This document shows, piece after piece, positions 1 through 7,081 of a DNA stretch of 9,639 nucleotides. The notes under the pieces are model-generated. The model was not told where the DNA came from and made no database searches. It was given only the letters and a program-made list of their open reading frames with translations. The stretch lies in contig PWFM01000186.1 in the NCBI GenBank assembly GCA_003553895.1, forward strand, positions 1-9,639. Reading direction: 5' to 3'. Both the position numbers and the translations under genes were made by a program. How positions within the stretch are numbered: position 1 is the first letter of the stretch; each line of letters starts with the position of its first letter. This DNA comes from Syntrophomonadaceae bacterium. GTDB lineage: Bacteria; Bacillota; Dethiobacteria; DTU022.

Positions 1-1193
1 CGTTCCTGCTCTTCTAAGTATTCCGGGCTGTCCTCTAAAACGATCGGGGGCCACCGTTCGGCCTCGACCCCGAATACTTCCCGGATAATTTCCAGGCGCT
101 CATCCTGCTTCAGGATCTGGTACCAGATCCCGTCTTTGGTCTGCCCATCGCCCGGCAGGGTATAATAGTGGAGGTCCTTTGTGTCAAGGTCGCGGGCAAA
201 ATAAACCAGGGAAGCAATCTGGGTATAGTTGAGATCGGTTTCCACGTAATCATTATAAATCCGGTAGATCGCGGGCAGATCGGTAAGCTGACCCTCATCG
301 CGCAGGTATACAAAGGTTTCCTCGAGCAGGCTCATCTGCCGCTTAATGCGGCCGTAATCCTGGTCTGTGGCATCGTCGCGGTACTGCATGTAGCGCAGAT
401 AGGTTTTGCCATCCATGACCTGCGGTCCCTCGGGCACCAAAACCCGGCCCACGTCCCAGTGCTTATCGTAAATAGTCTCCTCCACCTCGTAATAGATCCC
501 GCCCACGGCATCGACCAGTTCGATCACCGAGTACATGTCCACGGAAACATAATAGTGTATCGGAATATCGCCCAGGGTGTGGCTGATCGTGTTCAGGGTG
601 TATTTAATCCCGTCCCGGTGGCTGTCCTCGGAGTCGCCGTAGGTATAACCGAAAAAATAGGCGTGGTTGATCTTATCATAGAGACCGCTTATGCCGTAGA
701 TAGGAACGTAAGCATCGCGGGTAATCCGGACAACCGACACTTCCCCGGTGGCAAAATCGATCGAAAACACCCCCAAGGCATCGGGCCTGAACATATCCTC
801 GCCCATTTTCTCCCGGCTCCAGCCGCGATCAAAACCAAGCAGGGCAATATTGACAATGCGATCAGAAAAAGCCTGGTCCACATCATAATTGTGCTCATCG
901 GAGGCCTGATCCAGCAAGACGCGCTGCGGTTCCCGCACCTCCTCGTAGAGGTTGTAGGCATAGGCCCCCACACCGGCCAGCAGGAGCAGAAAAATAGCGG
1001 CGGCGGCCAGTAAATGCTTTTTCATACGCCGCTTTTTAAGATTCCTGCGCCTTTCCTGCCTGTCCCGGTGACTTTCTTCTTTCAGCTCAAACTCGTCATA
1101 CCAGTGTGTTTCGCCGCTGCCCGGGGTACTGCCGGCAGGCTTTTTATTGGTTGATTGGTGTTTTTCTTGATCATGATCCCGATCTCCAACCAT
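1..1193 (-). CDS. LytR-CpsA-Psr (LCP) family wall-polymer ligase, C-terminus off left edge
   Basis: LCP proteins sit in the membrane with the catalytic domain outside, and move undecaprenyl-pyrophosphate-linked glycopolymers onto peptidoglycan. The frame is open from 1193 to the left edge, giving 397 residues without a stop. The ATG at 1193 is chosen because AAAGGAGG lies 9 bases before it; a later ATG at 1025 would drop the tail and has no such site. Residues 1-60 form a highly charged cytoplasmic tail ending in an Arg/Lys cluster. One membrane helix spans about 60-80. The LCP domain runs from about 112, with NIALLGFD (115-122), RPDALGVFSID (136-146), RITRDAYVPI (156-165) and DKINHAYFFG (173-182). 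LRYMQYRDD (266-274) and DYGRIKRQ (279-286) hold further conserved arginines that bind the pyrophosphate. It is the last visible gene of the glycan cluster and seems to have its own promoter. Family is certain; the polymer it transfers is unknown. Confidence 0.93.
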   Translation of the reverse strand, partial: MVGDRDHDQEKHQSTNKKPAGSTPGSGETHWYDEFELKEESHRDRQERRRNLKKRRMKKHLLAAAAIFLLLLAGVGAYAYNLYEEVREPQRVLLDQASDEHNYDVDQAFSDRIVNIALLGFDRGWSREKMGEDMFRPDALGVFSIDFATGEVSVVRITRDAYVPIYGISGLYDKINHAYFFGYTYGDSEDSHRDGIKYTLNTISHTLGDIPIHYYVSVDMYSVIELVDAVGGIYYEVEETIYDKHWDVGRVLVPEGPQVMDGKTYLRYMQYRDDATDQDYGRIKRQMSLLEETFVYLRDEGQLTDLPAIYRIYNDYVETDLNYTQIASLVYFARDLDTKDLHYYTLPGDGQTKDGIWYQILKQDERLEIIREVFGVEAERWPPIVLEDSPEYLEEQE

Positions 1194-1202
1194 CAGCGCG
1201 AG

Positions 1203-1210
1203 CCTCCTTT
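1203..1210 (-). promoter_or_regulatory. Strong ribosome binding site of the LCP gene
   Basis: AAAGGAGG on the minus strand, 9 bases before the ATG at 1193. It is nearly a perfect anti-16S match and decides the start, adding 56 codons upstream of the next in-frame ATG at 1025. Confidence 0.85.
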
Positions 1211-1280
1211 AACGCCGGAAAAGATCAGGGCCGAACTGGGAAAAAGCCTAACCTTCAAAACCAGCATTTGCTGTACCTAA

Positions 1281-1307
1281 ATTATAACATACCGGGGAGG
1301 TTTTCAA
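1281..1307 (-). promoter_or_regulatory. Candidate sigma-A extended -10 promoter for the LCP gene
   Basis: On the minus strand, TATAAT (1281-1286) is preceded by TG and one base (1287-1289), an extended -10. TTGAAA (1302-1307) could be a -35 box, but the spacer is short at 15 bases. The -10 overlaps the TAA stop of the flavoprotein gene (1282-1284). Transcription would begin near 1274 and leave a leader of about 80 bases. The leader holds a small CAGCA/TGCTG stem at 1262-1273 with no convincing role. This would let the ligase be expressed apart from the genes before it. Confidence 0.55.
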
Positions 1308-2559
1308 CTTTCTTGCCGCTTAAAAAGCACTGGTCGCACCAGAGGTAGTCCCACTCCCCGAAACGGCCCATGGGCATGATTTCATTTTCTTTTAAGAAAT
1401 TGAGCGCCACGCGGCGCTTAGCGGTCATCCCCTGATCGAAAACCACATTGGCATAGGGCAAAATCCGGCAGTCGGTTACGGCAATATCGGCCGGGGAGAG
1501 TAAACGCATCTTCTGGGCCGCTTCGATCACATGCTCCAGCAGGGCTTCCATTGAGAGTTCCAGGGGTTTGTGACGGGAAAAGTAAGTTTCGAATTGCAGC
1601 GAACTGCTTCCCGGCGGGACATTATCCGGCGATTTGCGGTAGGGGGCATGGACCCGGGCCGGCAATATATCGCGGTCGTAGATATAGAACCAGAGGTGGT
1701 CGCCGGCCTCAGGCGCCCTCAGGCCAAGCGAGACCAGGGCAATCGAGGTGGCCCAGAGGCCGGATGCCGCTTCCCGCACCCGTTTTGGCGCCCCCTCGAT
1801 CATTTCAACCATCTCCGGCAGGGGCACGCTGCTGACCAGGTAGTCGTAATATTCCCTGCTCCCGTCCCGGCTTTCCACGAACTTCTGCTTCGGGACAATG
1901 CGGATCGCTTCCTTGCCGGTACGCAGATCCAGGTCCCGGACCAGCGGATCAAGAATGGTCCGGAAGCCGCCGCGGCGGGGATAGAACATTTCCGGGAGGT
2001 AGTAAGTAGCAGGGGTGCGCCCGGTCATGGCCCCGAACAGGACCTCTTCCAGGGAGGGACGGTAAAGCCGGTTGCCGATCCAGTCCGTGCTCAACTTTTC
2101 CGGGGGCACAGTCCAGTATTTTTCAGTATAGCGGGCCGGGAACCGCTCGGCGATCACTTTGCCGAACTGTTCATAAAGCCACTGCCTGTAGTCGCCGCCA
2201 TCACTCCGGGCGGGACGCTCGACAAAGCTTTTGATGGCCTCCACCTTTTCTTCGGCCGGCAGGGGATAGAGGTTGTTCTGCACCGGGTGCTTCAACCAGC
2301 GCCCTTCCTCGTAGTTATAGGGCTCGGGGCGGTGGCTAATCAAATCTGTTTTTTGGAGCACTTCCCCGTAAGGGGCGTTGTTGCTGAAAGCGAAATGAAC
2401 AGCGTTGTCGAAACGGTAACCGCCCTTATGAAAATGATCGAGCAGGCCCCCGTAGCGATCCCGCGCTTCCCATATGACTGCTTCCCGGCCGGCCCGCCTG
2501 GCGTGATAGGCGGCCGAAATGCCGGCCATGCCCCCGCCGAGTATTAAGATTTCGGCCAT
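1282..2559 (-). CDS. FAD-dependent oxidoreductase, amine-oxidase/UDP-galactopyranose-mutase-like
   Basis: 425 residues, full length. The N-terminus has a Rossmann FAD-binding fold: ILGGGMAG (6-13), then an acidic residue at the end of the second strand (WEARDRYGG, 30-38). The segment around 87-101 (RWLKHPVQNNLYPLP) resembles the region of UDP-galactopyranose mutase that precedes its substrate site. The C-terminus has the usual FAD-contacting block, GRFGEWDYLW (398-407). Automated annotation often calls such proteins protoporphyrinogen oxidase, which the setting does not support. The start ATG lies inside the 3' end of the phosphotransferase gene (16-base overlap), with GGGGAGG just before it, so the two are probably translated together. 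A role in making or rearranging a sugar, such as a furanose form, is inference. It differs enough from classical mutases that the reaction is open. Confidence 0.8.
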   Translation of the reverse strand: MAEILILGGGMAGISAAYHARRAGREAVIWEARDRYGGLLDHFHKGGYRFDNAVHFAFSNNAPYGEVLQKTDLISHRPEPYNYEEGRWLKHPVQNNLYPLPAEEKVEAIKSFVERPARSDGGDYRQWLYEQFGKVIAERFPARYTEKYWTVPPEKLSTDWIGNRLYRPSLEEVLFGAMTGRTPATYYLPEMFYPRRGGFRTILDPLVRDLDLRTGKEAIRIVPKQKFVESRDGSREYYDYLVSSVPLPEMVEMIEGAPKRVREAASGLWATSIALVSLGLRAPEAGDHLWFYIYDRDILPARVHAPYRKSPDNVPPGSSSLQFETYFSRHKPLELSMEALLEHVIEAAQKMRLLSPADIAVTDCRILPYANVVFDQGMTAKRRVALNFLKENEIMPMGRFGEWDYLWCDQCFLSGKKVENLPGML

Positions 2560-3923
2560 GTCAACCTCCCCACAGCTTCTTTGCTCAAACCCCGGGAGGC
2601 CTCCCGGTTAAACAGGGTTGGGATAGTTAAAAGCAAAATCCTGAGATCCATCAGGAGCGAATGGTCTGAAACATAATAAAGATCGTAGCGCAGTTTATCC
2701 CTGGTATTGGTAGCATAGTAACCCGCTACCTGGGCCAGGCCGGTAATGCCCGGTTTGACCAGATGCCGCAGGTTATACTCGGGCATCTCTTCCAGAAATA
2801 TATTGACGAAGTAAGGGCGTTCCGGGCGGGGCCCGACAATGCTTAAATCGCCCCGCAGCACATTGTAAAGCTGAGGCAGCTCATCAAGGCGGGTAGCCCG
2901 CAGAAAACGGCCCACGGCGGTAACCCGGTCGTCTTCTTCTGTCGAAAAAACGGGCCCGCTTTCTTCTTCGGCATCATTAATCATGGTCCTGAACTTATAG
3001 AGGGTGAAGATGCGGTTCCTGAAGCCGACCCGGTCCTGGGCAAATATTACCGGGCCGGGCGAAGTCGCCTTGATCAGGAGGCTCAAAACCGGCAAAAGAA
3101 ACAGCGCCGGGAGGACCATGAGCAGGGCCAGGGCTAGATCAAAAACGCGCTTGAACAGCAGGCGGCCAAAAGTGACCTGCATATCCCGGCATTCCACTAC
3201 CGGGGTATCATGAACCTGGGTGATCATGCCCCTGGTCAGGATTATTTCGTACAAACCGGGGACGATAAAAACTTCCCGGCTCCGGTCAAAGCATTCCCGG
3301 ATGATCCTGTTCTTTTGCTCCAGTTCCAGGGAACCGGTAATCATAACCGCATCGGCCCGGGGCAGCCATGCAGAAAATTCATCAACCTGGTCCGGCTTAA
3401 TCACCTTGATCACTTCGAAAACCCCGCGGGGCAGGCACATCAGCTTTTCCAGGGCCTGCTCCACCTCTTCCGGGCTGCCGATAACAAGGAGCCTTTTCTG
3501 GCCGTGAATCCACAACTCCAGGCGCCAGTAAAGGACCCGCCAGCCGGTTAAAAGAGCCAGCTGGATCGCCGGCGCGGCCAGGAAAACACCCTGCTGGAAA
3601 ACAAAAGCCCTGGTCCAAAAAGCAAAAAAGACGCTGAACAGGGCCAGGCCGATCACCCCGGTAATCAGTGAACGCACCACCGGCATCAACCCGCTCAGCT
3701 GGCGTGAATACAAACCCAGGCTGTTGAACAGCAAGGCTGTGGCCAGGGAAAGAAAGGGCAGCAGCAGGAACAGCGGCTCCAGCTGGAAACCCTGCAAATC
3801 GCCGGTGACAAAAACAAAGGCAAAATAAAAGCCCAGGTTGACCAGGGATATATCCACCAGGCCCACCAGCCATTTGGGGATACCCCCTGTTTTTACGTGA
3901 CTACCGCTGCTGTCAAAACCCAT
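2544..3923 (-). CDS. Polyprenyl glycosylphosphotransferase (exopolysaccharide-type sugar transferase)
   Basis: 459 residues. This integral membrane enzyme starts glycan assembly by moving a sugar 1-phosphate from a UDP-sugar to undecaprenyl phosphate. Four hydrophobic segments lie in the N-terminal part (about 18-40, 48-70, 82-104, 108-130). A soluble domain follows (about 140-245), starting with RLLVIGS (144-150). A re-entrant or membrane helix (about 262-285) leads into the catalytic bacterial sugar transferase domain. Its signatures are all present: SPGPVIFAQDRVG (288-300), YKFRTM (309-314), the Asp-Glu pair in RATRLDELPQ (D347, E348), GDLSIVGPRPERP (358-370) and KPGITGLAQV (390-399). A GGAG sits 10 bases before the start. 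The size and layout match WbaP/CpsE-type enzymes. The sugar cannot be read from the sequence. Confidence 0.93.
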   Translation of the reverse strand: MGFDSSGSHVKTGGIPKWLVGLVDISLVNLGFYFAFVFVTGDLQGFQLEPLFLLLPFLSLATALLFNSLGLYSRQLSGLMPVVRSLITGVIGLALFSVFFAFWTRAFVFQQGVFLAAPAIQLALLTGWRVLYWRLELWIHGQKRLLVIGSPEEVEQALEKLMCLPRGVFEVIKVIKPDQVDEFSAWLPRADAVMITGSLELEQKNRIIRECFDRSREVFIVPGLYEIILTRGMITQVHDTPVVECRDMQVTFGRLLFKRVFDLALALLMVLPALFLLPVLSLLIKATSPGPVIFAQDRVGFRNRIFTLYKFRTMINDAEEESGPVFSTEEDDRVTAVGRFLRATRLDELPQLYNVLRGDLSIVGPRPERPYFVNIFLEEMPEYNLRHLVKPGITGLAQVAGYYATNTRDKLRYDLYYVSDHSLLMDLRILLLTIPTLFNREASRGLSKEAVGRLTWPKS

Positions 3924-3971
3924 TCTCTTTTCACTCCGCCTGTAAATGATCTTTAACTTCTTTACCGGGAT

Positions 3972-3993
3972 AATAATATACTGTACTATTATT
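3972..3993. repeat. AT-rich inverted repeat over the phosphotransferase promoter
   Basis: AATAATA (3972-3978) and TATTATT (3987-3993) are exact inverted copies separated by 8 bases. The repeat covers the proposed -10 box and most of the spacer of the promoter at 3973-4002, where a repressor could block polymerase. The arms contain only A and T, so chance is a real possibility. Confidence 0.35.
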
Positions 3994-4002
3994 TCTTGGC
4001 AA
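3973..4002 (-). promoter_or_regulatory. Candidate sigma-A promoter for the phosphotransferase gene
   Basis: On the minus strand, TTGCCA (3997-4002) is followed after 16 bases by TATATT (3975-3980), or after 18 bases by TATTAT (3973-3978). Each -10 option matches the consensus at five of six positions. It lies in the 117-base gap after the GT2 gene, which is much more AT-rich than the flanking genes. The start codon is about 45 bases beyond the expected transcript start. Confidence 0.5.
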
Positions 4003-4040
4003 TTGCCTTTTTTTCCTGCCTTTTTCCAGGCCGTATTTGT

Positions 4041-5144
4041 TTACCCGGGTTTGACTATCCTTTCGTAGCGGGGCTCAAAAGGCCGGTAGCGGAACAGCCC
4101 GCGCCAGATCTGGAACAGGTTACCCAGGTAGACCAGGTAATAATACCATTTCTTGGCCGCCCCGATCCAGGCGGCCAGGGCCAGGTTAACCAGCAGGGGC
4201 AGCGGGGGCCAGATCAGGAAAAGCGGCGGTATGGCAACCAGGCCGGCCAAAACCAAGAAGGGGTAGGGGTAATGGCGGATAAAAGCAGGCAGCGTCCCGG
4301 CCCGGAAGCGGGCGGCCACTACCTGCCCGGCTCCGTAGAGGTTTTTACCCCGGTAGCGGGGCAAAAAATTAAGCTTCACCCTTTCTGCCAGGCTCAGGGC
4401 GGGGGCGTAGTGGTCAACCATGGGCAGGTCTACCGCCCTGATTGTCTTGCCCAGGGACCGGACCCGGCTGTAGAGGTCGATCTCTTCCAGCTGTAAAACT
4501 GCCGGGTTCCAGTTCCCGGCCTGCAAAACTATATCCCGGCAGTAGAGCACCGCCCCACCGTGGTAACCGGCCGGGCGGCCCCAGTCTTCAAGGAGGCCCA
4601 TTTCTTTTGGAGCCAGGACCACGTAATCGCGCTTCTCGGCTACTTCACCTTTATGATCTAGGTACAGGTTGCGGGTCCGGCCCACGAACCCGGCCGTCCC
4701 GGGAGGGATTTTCCCTCCTTCATCTCCCCTGTTATCTTTCAATTGCTCCAGCAAAGAGATAAATTCAGGGCGCAAGATCATATCCCCGTCCAGGTAAAGG
4801 ATCCACCGGCCGGCCGCCTCCCCGGTGCCGATAAAACGGCCCGTCCCGGGCCCGCACACAGAAGCTTCCGCCACCCGGTAAACCCTGGCCCCGGCTTCCA
4901 GGGCCAGGGTCACGCTTTCGTCGTCAGAGCATGAATCAACATAGATCCACTCCACGTCTTCGCCCCGGGGCAGAGACCGGAACAGCTGCGGCAGGTTCCG
5001 GGCCTCGTTCCTCCCGATCACCACCACCGACAACCAGGGCTTCCCGGGCAGTGAAAGCCTTTTTCCCCGGTCATGCCCTTCATTTGTTCCTGGATAATCT
5101 CCCACCTGTTTTTTCACCATCCAGTCCAATTTTTCCGGTGCCAT
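4041..5144 (-). CDS. Membrane-anchored family 2 glycosyltransferase
   Basis: Probably adds a sugar to the lipid-linked glycan at the inner face of the membrane. Numbered from the first possible ATG at 5186, the GT-A fold begins with WLSVVVIGRNEARNLP (51-66). It continues with IYVDSCSDDES (81-91), the nucleotide/metal motif YLDGDM (131-136) and LQLEEIDLYSRV (231-242), which fits the acidic catalytic helix. Hydrophobic segments at about 309-328 and 330-345 anchor the C-terminus. I choose the start at 5144 (367 residues), because GGAAG lies 10 bases before it and the first 14 residues of the longer form look unlike the family. The longer 381-residue form would overlap the GT4 gene by 20 bases, with AAGGAG 16 bases upstream, which is too far. 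The chosen start leaves a 22-base gap. Donor and acceptor are unknown. Confidence 0.88.
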   Translation of the reverse strand: MAPEKLDWMVKKQVGDYPGTNEGHDRGKRLSLPGKPWLSVVVIGRNEARNLPQLFRSLPRGEDVEWIYVDSCSDDESVTLALEAGARVYRVAEASVCGPGTGRFIGTGEAAGRWILYLDGDMILRPEFISLLEQLKDNRGDEGGKIPPGTAGFVGRTRNLYLDHKGEVAEKRDYVVLAPKEMGLLEDWGRPAGYHGGAVLYCRDIVLQAGNWNPAVLQLEEIDLYSRVRSLGKTIRAVDLPMVDHYAPALSLAERVKLNFLPRYRGKNLYGAGQVVAARFRAGTLPAFIRHYPYPFLVLAGLVAIPPLFLIWPPLPLLVNLALAAWIGAAKKWYYYLVYLGNLFQIWRGLFRYRPFEPRYERIVKPG

Positions 5145-5166
5145 CCGCTCGATTCTTCCGAAATGA

Positions 5167-6336
5167 TCAGCTTTCTTCTGCCGCATTTATTTCGGCCATA
5201 AGCTCCTTGATTTGCCCGTAGCGGCTTCGCCAGCTGTGCCGCCGGGCCACCTCAATGCTGGACGCTTTTTCTTGCGGTCCGGCATCAAGGGCCTCTTTCA
5301 GAGCCGCTGTAAACTCATCCCGGTTCCTGTAGGGATAAAGAGGGCCCTTCATGCTGATCAGCTCCCGCATCGGCGGAGCGACCACCTGCAGACCGCAGGC
5401 CAGGTACTCATAATACTTGATCGGGTTTACCGCCTCGGTCAGCTCGTTCAGCCGAAAGGGGATTAAACCCAGGTCGGCGTGCTGCAGGTAAGCCGGGGCC
5501 AGATCATGGGCCCGGGAGCCGAGCCAGGTAATATTATTTTCTTCCAGCAGGGTTTTTAAACCCGGTTTTAAGCTTTCATCGGTCAGGGGACCGATCAACA
5601 GGAAATGGAGATTCTTCATGGTCAGGACCCCGTGGGCAAAAGTTTCTAGATCGAAGCGGGTATCAAGAGTCCCCAGGTAAACGGCCACCGGTTTGCCGTC
5701 AGCGGGAAAATCGTCCGGCCTGTTCGGCGCCGGCTCGAAAAAATGCTCCCCCACCCCGTTCGGCAGGTAATAAACATTTTCTGTTCGCACCTCCCGGACC
5801 CACTCGAAAAGCGACTGCGAGGTGGCCAGCACAAAATCGACCCGCCTGATCATTTCTTTCTGCAATTCCCCCACCCCCGGCGGGATGCGGCTGAACTTAT
5901 CGAGGCGATCGGCTAAGCGGTAACAGCTCCGGCCGTGGGGAATCAGATCGAGCAGACTCAAGGCCACCGGCCCGGCGCACCAGAGCAGATCAGCCGGGTA
6001 AAATCCTCTGCTTTTTAACTGGTTTTTAAGCGGAGGCAGGCAAAAACGGTACTGGCTGCGCCCTGTATAGTTGCTGCGCAAAAAAGGGAGGTTGTAGTAA
6101 AAAAGGAGGCTGAAGGGCACCAGCCAGTCGATGCCGTCCACCCGGCGCCCCCCTTCCCGCCAGACCCGGATCCGGTGGCGGTTAAGGGCATCGAGCTTAA
6201 AGAAGTGCATGGGGCTCACCGCCGGCCCCAGCCACAGGCAGCCATGGCCTTCTTCCTTGAACAGGCGGATGTACTGGTGCGACCCGAGCGGGTCGGGCCG
6301 GTCGAGGTTGTGGGACTCGGCAAAAATTATTTTCAT
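5167..6336 (-). CDS. GT4-type glycosyltransferase (GT-B fold)
   Basis: 389 residues. A cytoplasmic retaining-type glycosyltransferase that would extend the glycan from a nucleotide sugar. The N-terminal domain begins MKIIFAESHNL and is less conserved. The middle carries YRLADRLDKF (139-148), VDFVLATSQSLFE (166-178) and YYLPNGVGEHFF (189-200), the usual run into the second Rossmann domain. That domain shows VAVYLGTLDTRFDLE (217-231) and FLLIGP (245-250). The donor-binding block NPIKYYEYLACGLQVV lies at 304-319, with E310 placed like the conserved nucleotide-contacting glutamate. No membrane helix is evident. The layout resembles exopolysaccharide and teichuronic-acid transferases of the TuaH/WcaI kind, but that does not fix the sugar. 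AGGGAG lies 11 bases before the ATG. The GT2 gene follows closely, so the two are probably one transcript. Confidence 0.87.
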   Translation of the reverse strand: MKIIFAESHNLDRPDPLGSHQYIRLFKEEGHGCLWLGPAVSPMHFFKLDALNRHRIRVWREGGRRVDGIDWLVPFSLLFYYNLPFLRSNYTGRSQYRFCLPPLKNQLKSRGFYPADLLWCAGPVALSLLDLIPHGRSCYRLADRLDKFSRIPPGVGELQKEMIRRVDFVLATSQSLFEWVREVRTENVYYLPNGVGEHFFEPAPNRPDDFPADGKPVAVYLGTLDTRFDLETFAHGVLTMKNLHFLLIGPLTDESLKPGLKTLLEENNITWLGSRAHDLAPAYLQHADLGLIPFRLNELTEAVNPIKYYEYLACGLQVVAPPMRELISMKGPLYPYRNRDEFTAALKEALDAGPQEKASSIEVARRHSWRSRYGQIKELMAEINAAEES

Positions 6337-6433
6337 TAATTGTTAGTCTCCCTATTTCTAAAACGGTACAGGTATGGTATAGCGCTAACATGAACCAGGC
6401 CCGCCCTAAAAACATAAAGAATATCTCCACTAT

Positions 6434-6442
6434 ATTATAGCA
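6434..6442 (-). promoter_or_regulatory. Candidate extended -10 promoter before the GT4 gene
   Basis: TATAAT (6434-6439) is preceded on the minus strand by TG and one base (6440-6442), an extended -10. No good -35 box is found 16-18 bases further upstream. It lies in the 196-base gap between the small membrane protein and the GT4 gene; the rest of that gap shows nothing clear. A transcript start near 6427 would leave a leader of about 90 bases. Confidence 0.5.
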
Positions 6443-6532
6443 AGGCCTGCCGTCTGTCCCCGGCACTTGAACTACCTGTAATAAAGTGTTGCCGCTGGTA
6501 GCCATTTTTGAAATCCAGTACTTGACCCGGCC

Positions 6533-6973
6533 TCACTTTTCCCTCCGTTCCAGGCCGTCCTTCATAAACAGGTTAACCGGAAAAGCGCGCTGCTCGATCA
6601 AGATACGCAAAGCTAAAATGGCCCCCACCAGGCCGATCAAAAAATAGAGGACATGCAAAAAAGCAACCACCCTCATTAGGAGTACCTGCACTACGATCCA
6701 GATCACCAGGGCCCAGGAAAAAACACTGCTAATATAACCCTGGCGCTTTGGAAAGTAAACGGTAGAAAAAGCGCTAAAGACATGACCAAGGCCGATCACT
6801 GTAAAAAGGATCAGCGAGGGGATAAAATAGTTTTCAAAAGGGCTTTGCTCAAGCAGGTCTACGGGTATGCCCAGCGGCTCTTCAGGATCAAGCATGCCGG
6901 CCAGGCCGCCACCAAGCGCCCCCACACCAACAAAAAGATGTAACCCCATCAAAAACTTGTACTTGGATTTCAT
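6533..6973 (-). CDS. Small four-helix membrane protein of unknown function
   Basis: 146 residues, about half of them hydrophobic. Four membrane segments are visible: about 6-27 (rich in Gly, with GVGALGGGLAGML), 49-71, 79-99 and 103-125. The C-terminus (about 126-146) is basic and likely cytoplasmic. A soluble stretch between helices 1 and 2 holds DPEEPLGIPVDLLEQSPFENYF. I see no catalytic motif, no metal-binding cluster and no resemblance to flippases, polymerases or LicD-type transferases. AAGGTG lies just before the ATG. The gene stands apart, with gaps of 108 bases before and 196 bases after, so it may be a separate unit lying between the phosphonate genes and the glycan genes. It resembles uncharacterised membrane proteins I associate with Firmicutes, but I cannot name a family. 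Confidence 0.82.
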   Translation of the reverse strand: MKSKYKFLMGLHLFVGVGALGGGLAGMLDPEEPLGIPVDLLEQSPFENYFIPSLILFTVIGLGHVFSAFSTVYFPKRQGYISSVFSWALVIWIVVQVLLMRVVAFLHVLYFLIGLVGAILALRILIEQRAFPVNLFMKDGLERREK

Positions 6974-7004
6974 ATTTCACCTTGCCTCTTTCCCGGATCA
7001 TCTG

Positions 7005-7060
7005 TGACTAATTTATCCCGTCTCCAATGTCAAGTAATTGTCACGATCACCAGGTGTGAT
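7005..7060 (-). promoter_or_regulatory. Possible control region of the small membrane protein
   Basis: The 108-base gap before the gene holds a perfect -35-like TTGACA (minus strand, 7028-7033). The hexamer 17 bases away, TAGTCA, is a poor -10. TGACA occurs twice, 11 bases apart (7028-7032 and 7039-7043). An inverted repeat ATCAC/GTGAT with a 5-base loop lies at 7046-7060. Together these hint at a regulated promoter, but no single element is convincing. The inverted repeat lacks a U tract and is not a good terminator for the reductase gene that ends at 7082. Confidence 0.25.
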
Positions 7061-7081
7061 AATTTTGCCCCGGGCCCGCCA

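Noticed and set aside
689..973. Minus-strand open frame of 94 codons inside the LCP gene
   Set aside because: It is in another frame of the LCP coding sequence and resembles no protein family.
168..1013. Plus-strand open frame of 281 codons opposite the LCP gene
   Set aside because: The minus frame has full LCP motifs and a strong ribosome binding site. The plus frame is an antisense shadow with no recognisable domain.
1570..2547. Plus-strand open frame of 325 codons opposite the flavoprotein
   Set aside because: Length comes from GC-rich codon bias on the other strand. The protein is rich in Pro, Arg and Gly with no family motif, while the minus frame is a complete FAD protein.
3397..3873. 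Minus-strand open frame of 158 codons inside the phosphotransferase gene
   Set aside because: It lies in a different frame within a well-supported gene and its protein is low-complexity with no motif.
3998..4016. Palindrome GGCAATTGCC followed by a T run on the plus strand, like an intrinsic terminator
   Set aside because: No plus-strand gene ends there. The stem is at most a few pairs with no real loop, and the T run is on the wrong side for the minus-strand genes.
4442..5221. Several short plus-strand frames opposite the GT2 gene
   Set aside because: They are Pro/Arg-rich antisense products of a GC-rich gene, with no start signals or domains.
6197..6505. Minus-strand open frame of 102 codons across the start of the GT4 gene
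   Set aside because: It overlaps the GT4 N-terminus in another frame and spans the promoter-bearing gap. No motif or ribosome binding site supports it.
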